A stretch of 45,529 nucleotides of DNA from Streptomyces mutomycini (GTDB lineage: Bacteria; Actinomycetota; Actinomycetes; Streptomycetales; Streptomycetaceae), in assembly GCF_001700505.1 (NCBI RefSeq), contig NZ_MAPV01000205.1, positions 1-45,529 of the forward strand, given 5' to 3'. Below, in pieces: positions 14,984-23,380 of this stretch. Every line of letters starts with the position of its first letter. The first letter of the stretch is position 1. Below the pieces are notes generated by a model. The model was given only the letters and a program-made list of their open reading frames with translations, was not told where the DNA came from and did not search any database. The position numbers and the translations under genes are program-made.

Positions 14984-15919
14984 TTACCCGGCCAGAGCGC
15001 CGAAGGCGACTTCTGCCGCACGGGCGAGGAGTGCGTCATCGCTTTCAGCGTTCTTGGCGTCGCGACGGGAGAGGACGGCGAGGGCAATGGGCGCGGCGCC
15101 GGGCGGCCAGGCGATTGCGATGTCGTTGCGGGTGCCATAGCCGCCCGTACCCGTCTTGTCTCCGACCTGCCAGCCGTCAGGGGTGCCGGCGCGGATCGTG
15201 TGATCGCCGGTCGTGTTGCGCTTGAGCCAGTCAGTCAGGACGGCGCGCTTGTCCGCGGGAAGCGCGCTGCCGAGGACGTAGGCGCGCAGGTCGTCGACCA
15301 GGGCGCGGGGTGTGCTGGTGTCGCGGAGGTCACCGGGCACCGCGTCGCTGAGCGCGACCTCATAGCGGTCGCAGCGGGTGACATCGTCACCGAGTGCGCG
15401 CAGGGCGTCCTGCAGCCCACGAGGGCCTCCGAGTTCGCGGAAGAGGAGGTTCGCCGCGGCGTTGTCGCTGTAGCGGACGGCAGCATCACACAGTTCACGC
15501 AGGGTCAGGCCGGTGGCGACATGCCGCTCGGTGATCGGCGAGTTGCTGATGAGGTCGTCACGGCTGTAGCGCACGAGCCGGTCCAGCCGGCGGAGCGAGT
15601 TCCTGTCCAGCACAGCACCGGCGAGCAGTACTTTACAGGTGGAGGCGTAGGCGAAGCGTTCGTCGGACCTGTGGGTGACGGTCCGGCCGCTGCCGGTGTC
15701 GAGCGCGTAGACGCCGAGCCTCGCGCCGTACTTCCGCTCCAGCTCCACGAACGCGCCCTCGGTGCGGGGCTCGGCAGCCGTCGGGCTGGAGGGCGTGGCA
15801 GCGGTCGGTGGCGGGCCGGATGAAGCCGGGGAGTTGGTACACGCGGGAAGCGGCAGGGTGGCGATCCCCGCCAGCGTGATGAACACGGCACGGCGGGAGA
15901 GGGGGGTTCGGGTGCTCAT
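14984..15919 (-). CDS. class A beta-lactamase, Tat/lipoprotein exported
   Basis: A 311-aa serine beta-lactamase. The signal (MSTRTPLSRRAVFITLAGIA) has a twin-arginine motif and is followed by LPAC (C27), a possible lipobox. The catalytic set is S93-T-C-K96, S151-D-N153, E187 in RYEVAL (the Ambler E166 position) and K255-T-G257. At the position equivalent to Ambler N170, usually Asn in an ELN-type motif, this protein has Ser191, which could alter deacylation. The ATG at 15919 gives the tidy signal peptide; an in-frame ATG at 15952 adds 11 residues. It follows the penicillin-binding protein gene by 54 nt (21 nt for the longer start), so the two are probably one operon. Confidence 0.92.
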   Translation of the reverse strand: MSTRTPLSRRAVFITLAGIATLPLPACTNSPASSGPPPTAATPSSPTAAEPRTEGAFVELERKYGARLGVYALDTGSGRTVTHRSDERFAYASTCKVLLAGAVLDRNSLRRLDRLVRYSRDDLISNSPITERHVATGLTLRELCDAAVRYSDNAAANLLFRELGGPRGLQDALRALGDDVTRCDRYEVALSDAVPGDLRDTSTPRALVDDLRAYVLGSALPADKRAVLTDWLKRNTTGDHTIRAGTPDGWQVGDKTGTGGYGTRNDIAIAWPPGAAPIALAVLSRRDAKNAESDDALLARAAEVAFGALAG

Positions 15920-15973
15920 GGAGGTGCGGGCTTTCCCTTCTGAGGTCTGCATGCGGCCCCGGCCGAGCGCTGC

Positions 15974-17629
15974 TCAGCGGGCCAGGTTGCCGAGGAACCG
16001 CTGGGCGACCGGACCGGCGTCGGCGCCGCCGGAACCGCCGTCTTCCAGGAGAACCGCCCAAGCGAGGTCGGAGTCACCCTGATACCCGATCATCCAGGCG
16101 TGGGTACGAGGCGGTTTGCCACTGCCGAACTCGGCGGTTCCCGTCTTGGCGTGAGGTGCACCGGACAGATTCTTGAGCGCATGGGCGGAACCGGAGGTCA
16201 CGGTGGCACGCATCAGTTCACGGAGCTCACCAGCGACACCGGCATCCAGTTCTGCCGGTGCTTCGTACTTCTCCTTCACCGCGTCCGGCACCAGCACGGG
16301 CTGACTGAACGTCCCGCTCTTGACGGTGGCCGCGACGGACGCCATCACGAGCGGGGACGCCTGGACGCGTGCCTGGCCGATGGTGGCGGCGGCCTTGTCG
16401 TTGTCGCTCGTGGTGACGGGGACACTGCCGTCGTACGTGGTCGTGCCCACGTCCCAGCTGCCTCCGATACCGAAGGCCTGGGCGGTGTCACGCAGGTCGG
16501 TGTCGGAGAGCCGGTTCCGGGCGTCGACGAAGTAGGTGTTGCAGGACTGCGTGAAAGCGTCGGCGAAGGTCGAGCCGGTCGGCAGCTCGAACTGTTTCTG
16601 GTTCTCGAAACGCTGTCCGTCGACCCGTGCGAACTTCGGGCAGGGTGCGGGGGTTTCCGCCTTCATGCCACCCTTCAGGAGTGCCGCTGCGGTGACGACC
16701 TTGAAGACGGAGCCGGGCGGGTAGCGTCCTTCGAGGGCGCGGTTGAAGCCGCCGGGCCGGTTGGCCGCGGCAAGGATGTGGCCGTTCCGCGGATCTATGG
16801 CGACGATGGCCGCGTGTACGTCGGACCCGGTCAGAGCATCTGCCGCCGCCTCCTGGACGCGGGGGTCGATGGTGGTGCGCACCGGACGGCCTTCGGCTGC
16901 CGGCGCCTCGTCGAGCTCCTTGACCGCGCGACCGCTCTGCCGGTCCGCGACCACCAGGGATTTACCCGCCTTCCTGCCCCCGGACAGGATGTCGTCGTAC
17001 CGGGCCTCCAGGCCTGATGCGCCCTTGCCGCTGACCGGGTCGACGGTTCCGACGAGGCTTTCCGCTCGGAGCGGTTCTCCCTCGGCGTCGAGGACCTGCG
17101 CCCTGTTTCCGGCGCTCTTGAGCGCGAGCGTCCGCCCCGACGACAGCTCCGGATGGATCATCGACGAAGTGAACTCGACCTTCCATGTCCCCGAGGTGTC
17201 GCTCACCTGCGCGTGGGAACGCCAGGTGACGGCGCCGGCGCCCGGTATCTGCATGGTCACGCTGAAGGGAAAGCGCGCCTTCCCCTCCCCTTGCTTCCGG
17301 CCCTCACCGTCTTCGATCGCGGTTCTGGACGGCTTGAGGTTGGTCAGTACGGACGTGAGAAGTGATGCTGCCTCGTCAGGCGTGTCCGTGTAGCCGGCCG
17401 CCTTCCGCGCGTCGTGCCGAGCCCACGCGGCGAGAAATGCCGTCAGGGGCTCGCGAGCGGCGACGACTTCCGCGTCCTCTTCATCGACGTCGCCGCCCAC
17501 GATGCCGAAGGCGGCGTAGCCCCCTCCCGCCAGCAGCAGAAGGGCCGCCACGATGCCCAGCGGTCGCCGCACGCGCCGCGACCGCCCCCGCCGCGAGGTG
17601 GATCTGTTCCGGCTGTCGGTACGCGCCAC
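15974..17629 (-). CDS. MecA_N-type class B penicillin-binding protein
   Basis: A 551-aa membrane-anchored D,D-transpeptidase: a basic N-terminus, one membrane segment (about 23-44), an NTF2-like MecA_N domain (about 60-160, LTAFLAAWARHDARKAAGYTD), a dimerisation region and a transpeptidase domain with S307-V-F-K310, S362-C-N364 and K495-T-G497. This architecture is shared with PBP2a and with low-affinity PBPs, so it may tolerate beta-lactams. The GTG at 17629 has GGAG 8 nt upstream; the ATG at 17731 would add 34 residues without a membrane-protein character. It is divergent from the LysR gene and upstream of the beta-lactamase, so target and enzyme may be induced together. Low affinity is inference. 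Confidence 0.9.
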   Translation of the reverse strand: MARTDSRNRSTSRRGRSRRVRRPLGIVAALLLLAGGGYAAFGIVGGDVDEEDAEVVAAREPLTAFLAAWARHDARKAAGYTDTPDEAASLLTSVLTNLKPSRTAIEDGEGRKQGEGKARFPFSVTMQIPGAGAVTWRSHAQVSDTSGTWKVEFTSSMIHPELSSGRTLALKSAGNRAQVLDAEGEPLRAESLVGTVDPVSGKGASGLEARYDDILSGGRKAGKSLVVADRQSGRAVKELDEAPAAEGRPVRTTIDPRVQEAAADALTGSDVHAAIVAIDPRNGHILAAANRPGGFNRALEGRYPPGSVFKVVTAAALLKGGMKAETPAPCPKFARVDGQRFENQKQFELPTGSTFADAFTQSCNTYFVDARNRLSDTDLRDTAQAFGIGGSWDVGTTTYDGSVPVTTSDNDKAAATIGQARVQASPLVMASVAATVKSGTFSQPVLVPDAVKEKYEAPAELDAGVAGELRELMRATVTSGSAHALKNLSGAPHAKTGTAEFGSGKPPRTHAWMIGYQGDSDLAWAVLLEDGGSGGADAGPVAQRFLGNLAR

Positions 17630-17850
17630 AGTGTTCTCCGTTCCGGGTCGGGCCTGGTCAGCTCGCCGGAAGCGGTCCCGGCGTTCGTAGGAAAGTGCAT
17701 ACGCTCGAAAGCGGCCTGGCTTCGGCTTCACGAAGTCGGCTCGGCTTCCGCACCCTGTCGGGAGTCAAGCCCGCATTCCTGCGGTATGTCGAATATGCTC
17801 TCGGCATCACACCGATTCGCAAGCTGTATCGCTGCACTTCAGGAGGAAGA
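17630..17850. promoter_or_regulatory. divergent PBP / LysR control region
   Basis: This 221-bp gap is where a LysR regulator would be expected to bind. It contains an imperfect inverted repeat GCATTC (17773-17778), 12 nt, GAATATGC (17791-17798), and a shorter CGCT-CGAA-AGCG dyad near 17703-17714. LysR sites are usually T-N11-A dyads. The first repeat is the best candidate but is not proven. The ribosome site AGGAGGA lies at 17841-17847 for the LysR gene. Confidence 0.45.
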
Positions 17851-18726
17851 GTGCTGACGGAACGGCATCTGGAAATCTTTGTCGCGCTTGCGGAGGAAGA
17901 GCACTTCGGGACCGCCGCACAACGGGTGGGCATCACCCAGCCGCCGCTGTCGCAGGGCCTGCGACGGTTGGAAGCCCTGCTCGGGGTCCGCCTGTTCGAC
18001 CGTGAGAGGGGAGTCTCCCTGACCGAGGAGGGGACTCTGCTCCTCCCGCACGCCCGCAGGGCACTGGCCGCACTCGCGGAACTCCGCGAGACCGGTGCCC
18101 GCGAGCACGCCGACGGCAGACGCCTGCAGCTCGGGCTGGCTCCCGAGGTCCCGACGAACTTCGCGGCCGACGTGGCGGCCTCGCCGGTCCGCGCCGGCGA
18201 ACACACACGGATCGGCGTCGTGACGGCCTCGACCGCGGTGCTCCTCAAGGATCTGGCGGCCGGCCGGCTCGACATCGCCGTGATCCGTCATCCCTCCGTG
18301 CTGCACGGCCTTGCCGCGGGCCGGGTGATCCTGCTGCCGACCTGGATCCTCGCTCCGGCCGGGAGCGGTGATGCCGGGGCGGCACCCCTCACGTCACGTC
18401 TGCCCGTTGCCGTGCGGCCCCGTGCCGAAGCGCCCGCGGCCCACGACCTCTTCGTCGACACCCTGGCCGGCCGCGGCCACAGGGTGGAAACCGTCGTGGT
18501 GTCCGATGAACGCGCCGGACTCGCTCTGGTGGCGGCGGGCCAGGCGGTGCTGGTCACGGCGGATTCCACGTTGACGGCGACGGAGGTCGAGCGGCGGACG
18601 ACCACGGACCCGCCGCTCCCCCTGCGCCTGCGCGTGGCCTGGGACCCGCGACGTCCCGGTTCGGAGGGGACCGCTGAGACGGTGCGGCTGATCGAGGAGG
18701 CCCTGACCCGGATGGTGGCGAAGTGA
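17851..18726 (+). CDS. LysR-family transcriptional regulator (BlaA-like)
   Basis: A 291-aa regulator with an N-terminal winged HTH (about 1-60: ERHLEIFVALAEEEHFGTAAQRVGITQPPLSQGLRRLEALLGVRLFDR) and a LysR effector-binding domain (about 85-285). The GTG at 17851 directly follows AGGAGGAAGA. Upstream codons are open but lack a ribosome site. Its stop overlaps the next gene by four bases. LysR-type BlaA of S. cacaoi activates a beta-lactamase gene together with BlaB; the coupled gene here has the same character, so this is probably a BlaA-like activator of the divergent PBP-beta-lactamase operon. That is inference from gene arrangement. Confidence 0.9.
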   Translation: MLTERHLEIFVALAEEEHFGTAAQRVGITQPPLSQGLRRLEALLGVRLFDRERGVSLTEEGTLLLPHARRALAALAELRETGAREHADGRRLQLGLAPEVPTNFAADVAASPVRAGEHTRIGVVTASTAVLLKDLAAGRLDIAVIRHPSVLHGLAAGRVILLPTWILAPAGSGDAGAAPLTSRLPVAVRPRAEAPAAHDLFVDTLAGRGHRVETVVVSDERAGLALVAAGQAVLVTADSTLTATEVERRTTTDPPLPLRLRVAWDPRRPGSEGTAETVRLIEEALTRMVAK

Positions 18727-19637
18727 GCCGGAAGAGGAACGACGGCGGTGCGGAGCGGGTCATCCGGGGCATGTTCGACGACGCGGGTGTCCGAGGCTGG
18801 CTGCACGTGGCGGAACTGCACCGGCCGTCGGCCCGGGTGACCATCGATCCCGACGAGCGGCTGCCCATGGGGTCGGTCTACAAGGTGCCGCTGATGGTCG
18901 CCTTCTGCCGCCTCGTGGACGCGGGGCTGATCGACCCGGGGCGCAGGCTGACGCTGGCACCCGACGATCGCGTGCCCGGCCCCACCGGCATCTCGATCCT
19001 GCACGACCCCGTCACCATGTCGCTGCGCGACCTGGTGGTGCTGATGATGACGATCTCCGACAACACCGCGGCCGACGCCGTTCTCCGGGTCGTCGGTCCG
19101 GACGTGGTCGACGCCATGTGCAGGGACCTGGGCATGCCAGACACCCATATCCACGGGGGAGTCGTCACCACGTTCAGCAGGCTGGTCGCCGAAATGAGCG
19201 CCCCCTCCCTGGACGCCGCCCTGGCACACGTGGCGGACAACGACACCGTCGTGCCCCCCGGGGTGTACGACCCGGCGTTCAAGGCCTCCACCACACCGGC
19301 GGACATGGCGCGGCTCCTGCGAGCGATCTGGACCGGACAGGCCGCATCCGACGAGCGCTGCGCCTTCATGCGCGACGTGATGCGCAGGCAGCCGTGGACG
19401 CACCGGCTCGCATCCGGCTTCCCCTACGACGATGTCACCGTCTACGGGAAGACCGGCAGTTTCGGGTCCATGCGCCACGAGGCGGGCGTCGTCGAACTCG
19501 CCGACGGCAGCACCTACACCGCCGCGGTCTTCACCCAGGCCGCCCGGTCCGACGCCAAGCTGCCGCGCGCCGACGCGGTGATCGGCGCCGCGGCCCGGAC
19601 CGCTGTGGAGGAACTGCGGGGACGTACGGGCACCTGA
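18723..19637 (+). CDS. cytoplasmic beta-lactamase-fold protein (BlaB-like regulator)
   Basis: A 304-aa protein with the penicillin-recognition motifs S51-V-Y-K54, S112-D-N114 and K243-T-G245 but no signal peptide or membrane segment. The omega-loop glutamate needed by class A enzymes for deacylation is not recognisable (the region after SDN reads MPDTHIHGGVVTTFSRL). The GTG start at 18723 overlaps the LysR stop. In S. cacaoi, as I recall, BlaB is a similar non-secreted protein with these motifs that is required for induction of beta-lactamase but lacks enzyme activity. This gene is likely the same: an intracellular ligand sensor working with the LysR protein. A cytoplasmic serine hydrolase is the alternative. 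Confidence 0.82.
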   Translation: MSRKRNDGGAERVIRGMFDDAGVRGWLHVAELHRPSARVTIDPDERLPMGSVYKVPLMVAFCRLVDAGLIDPGRRLTLAPDDRVPGPTGISILHDPVTMSLRDLVVLMMTISDNTAADAVLRVVGPDVVDAMCRDLGMPDTHIHGGVVTTFSRLVAEMSAPSLDAALAHVADNDTVVPPGVYDPAFKASTTPADMARLLRAIWTGQAASDERCAFMRDVMRRQPWTHRLASGFPYDDVTVYGKTGSFGSMRHEAGVVELADGSTYTAAVFTQAARSDAKLPRADAVIGAAARTAVEELRGRTGT

Positions 19638-19705
19638 CCCCCGAGGTCCCCCGGTCCTCGCGGCCCCCCGGCTCGTGGGGCGCAGGTTCCGCGCAGGGAC
19701 GTGAA

Positions 19706-19746
19706 AAATGCCCTCCGCCCCGCGTTCTGCGGGTCGGAGGGCATTT
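19706..19746. terminator. two-way terminator after blaB-like gene and tRNA-Ala
   Basis: AAATGCCCTCCG (19706-19717) pairs perfectly with CGGAGGGCATTT (19735-19746); the loop folds further (CCCGC with GCGGG). Runs of A and T at its base allow it to work in both directions, for the plus-strand BlaB-like gene and the minus-strand tRNA-Ala, whose 3' end is 4 nt away. Confidence 0.85.
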
Positions 19747-19750
19747 GATG

Positions 19751-19823
19751 TGGAGCCTAGGAGATTCGAACTCCTGACATCTGCCTTGCAAAGGCAGCGC
19801 TCTACCAACTGAGCTAAGGCCCC
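19751..19823 (-). tRNA. tRNA-Ala (anticodon TGC)
   Basis: A 73-nt cloverleaf on the minus strand. The acceptor stem GGGGCCT pairs with AGGCTCC (one G-U), D-loop is AGCTCAGTTGGTAGAGC, the anticodon arm CTGCC-TTTGCAA-GGCAG gives anticodon TGC, and the T-arm contains GTTCGAATC. The discriminator is A and the 3' CCA is not encoded (CATC follows). A possible -10 (TACTCT on the minus strand, at 19875-19880) lies upstream. Confidence 0.96.
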
Positions 19824-19993
19824 GAAAAGCGGACACCGCGGGACATATCTTCGCCCTGACGTCCGTCGCAGAACAGAGTACCGGGTGACCCCCCGAATCC
19901 TGCAAAAGGATTGGGGCTCCCGGCCCGCAACGGCTCTCCGTAAGATGCACGACGAGGTTCGCAGCAGCGAAGCCGCAGCGAAGGGGAGACGCA

Positions 19994-20542
19994 ATGGACG
20001 CAGCGCAGCAAGAGGCGACGGCTAGAGCCCGGGAGCTCCAGCGCAGCTGGTACGGAGAGCCGCTGGGAGCGCTCTTCCGCAGGCTGATAGATGACCTCGG
20101 CCTCAACCAGGCACGCCTCGCGGCGGTGCTCGGGCTGTCCGCCCCCATGCTCTCCCAGCTGATGAGCGGGCAGCGGGCCAAGATCGGCAATCCAGCGGTC
20201 GTCCAGCGGGTCCAGGCACTCCAGGAGCTCGCCGGTCTGGTGGCGGACGGCAGTACCAGCGCGGGAGAGGCCACCGACCGGATGGAGGAGATCAAGAAGT
20301 CGCAGGGCGGCTCGGTCCTGACGAACACCGGCCAGACCTCCACCACCGGTGGAGCCCCCACCGTGCGGCGTGTGGTCCGCGAGATCCAGTCGTTGCTGCG
20401 GTCGGTCGCGGCGGCAGGCGACATCATCGATGCCGCGGACTCCCTCGCCCCCGCCCACCCCGAGCTGGCAGAGTTCCTCCGGGTGTACGGGGCGGGACGC
20501 ACCGCGGACGCGGTCGCGCACTACGAAGGTCACCAGAACTAG
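19994..20542 (+). CDS. XRE-like HTH DNA-binding protein
   Basis: A 182-aa protein with a helix-turn-helix near residues 27-75 (LIDDLGLNQARLAAVLGLSAPMLSQLMSGQRAKIGNPAVVQRV), a Ser/Thr/Gly-rich linker (about 100-118) and a C-terminal helical domain (about 120-178). The ATG at 19994 has GGGGAG upstream. It lies 97 bp before a Ser/Thr kinase gene on the same strand, so the two may be co-transcribed and the linker threonines (TNTGQTSTTGG) are possible phosphorylation sites. The pair is conserved at this place in Streptomyces as far as I recall. Target genes are unknown. Confidence 0.85.
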   Translation: MDAAQQEATARARELQRSWYGEPLGALFRRLIDDLGLNQARLAAVLGLSAPMLSQLMSGQRAKIGNPAVVQRVQALQELAGLVADGSTSAGEATDRMEEIKKSQGGSVLTNTGQTSTTGGAPTVRRVVREIQSLLRSVAAAGDIIDAADSLAPAHPELAEFLRVYGAGRTADAVAHYEGHQN

Positions 20543-20639
20543 GGCGAATCCCAGGCCCCGGGGCCGCCCCGGGGCGATGGAGCCGTGGCAGTATCCCGGC
20601 GGCCGGGACACGAACCGAAACGGGAGCGGGCGCAGCGCA

Positions 20640-22037
20640 ATGGGTGAGGTCTTCGCTGGTCGGTACGAGCTGGTCGATCCGATCGGACGGGGTGGGGTCG
20701 GCGCCGTCTGGCGCGCGTGGGACCACCGGCGCCGCCGGTACGTGGCGGCCAAGGTCCTGCAGCAGAGCGATGCGCACACGCTGCTGCGCTTCGTCCGCGA
20801 ACAGGCGCTGCGGATCGAGCACCCGCATGTTCTCGCCCCGGCGAGCTGGGCCGCAGACGACGACAAGGTCCTTTTCACCATGGATCTGGTCAGCGGCGGT
20901 TCGCTGGCCCATGTCATCGGCGACTACGGCCCACTGCCCCCGCGGTTCGTCTGTCTTCTGCTCGATCAGCTGCTGTCCGGACTGTCCACGGTGCACGCCG
21001 AAGGGGTCGTGCACCGTGACATCAAACCGGCCAACATCCTGATGGAGGCCACCGGCACGGGCCGGCCGCACCTGCGGCTCTCCGACTTCGGCATCTCGAT
21101 GCGCAAGGGCGAGCCGCGGCTCACGGAGACCAACTACGTCGTGGGCACGCCCGGTTACTTCGCGCCCGAGCAGATGATGGGAGCCGAGCCCGATTTCCCG
21201 GCGGACCTGTTCGCCGTAGGTCTCGTCGCGCTCTATCTGCTCGAGGGGAAGAAGCCGGACTCCAAGGCGTTGATCGAGTACTTCGCCGCGCACGGCACCC
21301 CGGGCGCGCCCCAGGGCGTGCCGGAGCCCTTGTGGCAGGTCCTCGCCGGCCTGCTGCAGCCGGATCCGCACGCCCGTTTCCGGACGGCCACGGGTGCGCG
21401 CAAGGCACTGACGGCCGCAGCCGAGATGCTGTCGGAAGCCGGCCCGGACGAGGAGCCTGTGGAGGTTTTCGACCAGATCGGCCCCCTGCCCGCGGGATAC
21501 GGTCCCGAGGGCCCCGCGGGTTCCGGCCGAGGAACACCCGGCAGCGGGCCACAGACGCCCGCACAGGCCGTCGGCGGCGCATCGCCCGCACCACAGCCGC
21601 CGCAGCAGCCGCACGGGCCACAGAGCCCGGGCCAGGCGCCGTACGCGCCGCAGCGGAGTGCGCAGGGACAACAGCCTTACGCGGCACCGTCGATGTCGGA
21701 GACGGGAAGCTTCCACCTCGCTCCGCCCCCGCAGCACCCGGCGCCCCTGCCGGGCCCCGCGCAGCCGCGACCATCGTCTCCCCCGGTCCCGGCCCACTCG
21801 TCGTCCCCCTACGCCGCCGATGCCGCCGGGGCCGTGACGGCCCCCGTGTCGTACGGGGCGGCACCCACCCGCCCCTACACCGCCCAGAACGTGCACGCTC
21901 CCCAGGGCGTCGCACCGTCCGCGCCGCGGCCGTTGTCCGCGAAGCGGCCGGGACCGCCCCCGAAGGTGGCGGTCCCGGTCCTGCTGGTGGCGCTGATCTG
22001 CTTCGCGGTGGGCATCTGGGCACTCACCCAGTCCTGA
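20640..22037 (+). CDS. tail-anchored Ser/Thr protein kinase
   Basis: A 465-aa Hanks-type kinase. The kinase domain (about 8-260) has GRGGVGAVW, AAKVL, the catalytic loop HRDIKPANIL, SDFGIS and the activation-segment end GTPGYFAPEQ. A long Pro/Gln/Ala-rich linker (about 280-435) leads to a single membrane segment at the extreme C-terminus (about 444-462, VAVPVLLVALICFAVGIWALTQS) with no extracellular domain. It is therefore tail-anchored, unlike PknB. The ATG at 20640 gives MGEVFAGRYELVDPIG. The gene ends only 5 bp from the convergent surface-protein gene. Substrates are unknown; the upstream XRE protein is a natural candidate. Confidence 0.9.
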   Translation: MGEVFAGRYELVDPIGRGGVGAVWRAWDHRRRRYVAAKVLQQSDAHTLLRFVREQALRIEHPHVLAPASWAADDDKVLFTMDLVSGGSLAHVIGDYGPLPPRFVCLLLDQLLSGLSTVHAEGVVHRDIKPANILMEATGTGRPHLRLSDFGISMRKGEPRLTETNYVVGTPGYFAPEQMMGAEPDFPADLFAVGLVALYLLEGKKPDSKALIEYFAAHGTPGAPQGVPEPLWQVLAGLLQPDPHARFRTATGARKALTAAAEMLSEAGPDEEPVEVFDQIGPLPAGYGPEGPAGSGRGTPGSGPQTPAQAVGGASPAPQPPQQPHGPQSPGQAPYAPQRSAQGQQPYAAPSMSETGSFHLAPPPQHPAPLPGPAQPRPSSPPVPAHSSSPYAADAAGAVTAPVSYGAAPTRPYTAQNVHAPQGVAPSAPRPLSAKRPGPPPKVAVPVLLVALICFAVGIWALTQS

Positions 22038-22042
22038 GCGTC

Positions 22043-23380
22043 CTACCAGGTCCGCGGCGGGCCGCCGGGCGGCGGCTGTACGCCCGCACCCGGCGGCACA
22101 GCGGCGGGAACGGTCCTGCGCCTGGCCAGCAGGGTCCACGCACCGAGCCCCAGCACCAGGACGGAACCCGCGCCGATGCCTGCCGCGGCCACCGTCCTCA
22201 TCGTGTCGCTCGCACCGGCCTCGGGCGCGCTCAGGCCGCTCCTGGCCATGTCCCTGTCGTCGTCCGTGACTCCGAAGACCCCGGCATCCCCCTGATAGGG
22301 CGAGGGCTTCCTGTCGTTGACGACCTTCACCCTGAGCGTCAGCCCGAGGGCCTCGTCCCCGTAGTGCTCGGCGACCTCGGGCGAGAGCGTCACCGACAGG
22401 TAGTACCAGCCCGCGAATCGCATGGCACTGATGTCGGACGCCGCGTCGTAGCGGTTCTCGTAAGCCACCGGGGGCAGCGGGTCCAGGGCCACCGAGCTGG
22501 GCGTCCCGGAGTACGACAGCGTCGCGTCGTCCACATGGCCGCGTGCCGGATTGTCCAGCGCAAGCGCCAGGGCGTTGCCGAGGTACTCCGTCGACTTTCC
22601 GCTGTTGCTCAGCGCGGCCGTGGCGAAGATCTGCTGGCCCCAGTCCACGGGCACCCGGTAGAAGCGGGTCTGTCCTGGAGCGATGGCGTCCACCCATTCG
22701 CCGGACGCCAGGCCGGTGGCATCGTGGAAACCGCTGCCACCGGCCCGTTTCTGCTGCCCCGTGGGCGGGGTGGGGGAAGCGGAGGGCCAGTTCTCCGGCG
22801 CCTCGGTCGGTAGTGGCTTCCCGGCTTTCAGCGCCGGCTCCGTCTCGTGGCGCAGCTCCAGGTCCCATGCCCCGGGGGACGAAGTCGCCTTGCTCTCACG
22901 CTCGATCAGGACGTTGTACGTGCCGCCCGCCGCACAGGTGGTGCTGCCCTCCTCCACGGTCCGATGGGCGTACGCGGCGATGGGGCGCGGGAACTCGGCC
23001 GATTCGAAGGCCGCGTCCTCGGAGCTGCACCGGGTGTCGTCGAGATCCCTGATGCTGATCGTGATGCCGTCCCCGTAGGCGACCTTTCCGCCCGCCTTCG
23101 GCACGGCTACGGCGGAGACGTACGCATCGGTCCTGTCGCCGAGCTCCAGACGGTAATAGAGCTTCTGTCCGTTCTTGATGGAGCTCCTGTAGACCGACCC
23201 TGCCTTCAGCTCCGCCGCGTCCGCGTTCGTCTCCGCTCCCCGGACAGATGCCGCGGCAGGGTCGAAGGTGTACGCCGCTGGGCCGTCGGCCGCGTGCGCC
23301 TGGCCCGGCAGCGCCGCCACCGCGCACCCCGCCGCGATCGCCGCCAGCGCCACCCGGCCCCTGTTGCCCTGCCTGTTCAC
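22043..23380 (-). CDS. secreted, C-terminally membrane-anchored protein (paralogue of upstream VWA protein, no VWA)
   Basis: A 445-aa protein with a signal peptide (about 1-30, ending GQAHAAD), a large extracellular region, and a C-terminal membrane segment (about 393-415, VAAAGIGAGSVLVLGLGAWTLL) followed by Arg and a Pro-rich cytoplasmic tail. Its middle (GSGFHDATGLASGEWVDAIAPGQTRFYRVPVDWGQQ) closely parallels the second half of the neighbouring VWA protein, as does the YENRYDAASD...AGWYYLSVTL region. The GTG at 23380 overlaps the VWA gene stop by four bases. It seems to be a duplicated partner that lost or never had the VWA domain. No known function. Confidence 0.82.
   Translation of the reverse strand: MNRQGNRGRVALAAIAAGCAVAALPGQAHAADGPAAYTFDPAAASVRGAETNADAAELKAGSVYRSSIKNGQKLYYRLELGDRTDAYVSAVAVPKAGGKVAYGDGITISIRDLDDTRCSSEDAAFESAEFPRPIAAYAHRTVEEGSTTCAAGGTYNVLIERESKATSSPGAWDLELRHETEPALKAGKPLPTEAPENWPSASPTPPTGQQKRAGGSGFHDATGLASGEWVDAIAPGQTRFYRVPVDWGQQIFATAALSNSGKSTEYLGNALALALDNPARGHVDDATLSYSGTPSSVALDPLPPVAYENRYDAASDISAMRFAGWYYLSVTLSPEVAEHYGDEALGLTLRVKVVNDRKPSPYQGDAGVFGVTDDDRDMARSGLSAPEAGASDTMRTVAAAGIGAGSVLVLGLGAWTLLARRRTVPAAVPPGAGVQPPPGGPPRTW

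Noticed and set aside
14812..19750. The beta-lactam locus as a mobile island integrated at tRNA-Ala
   Set aside because: The geometry (downstream of the tRNA 3' end) would fit, but I see no repeat of the tRNA 3' end at the far side, no integrase, and no change in base composition.
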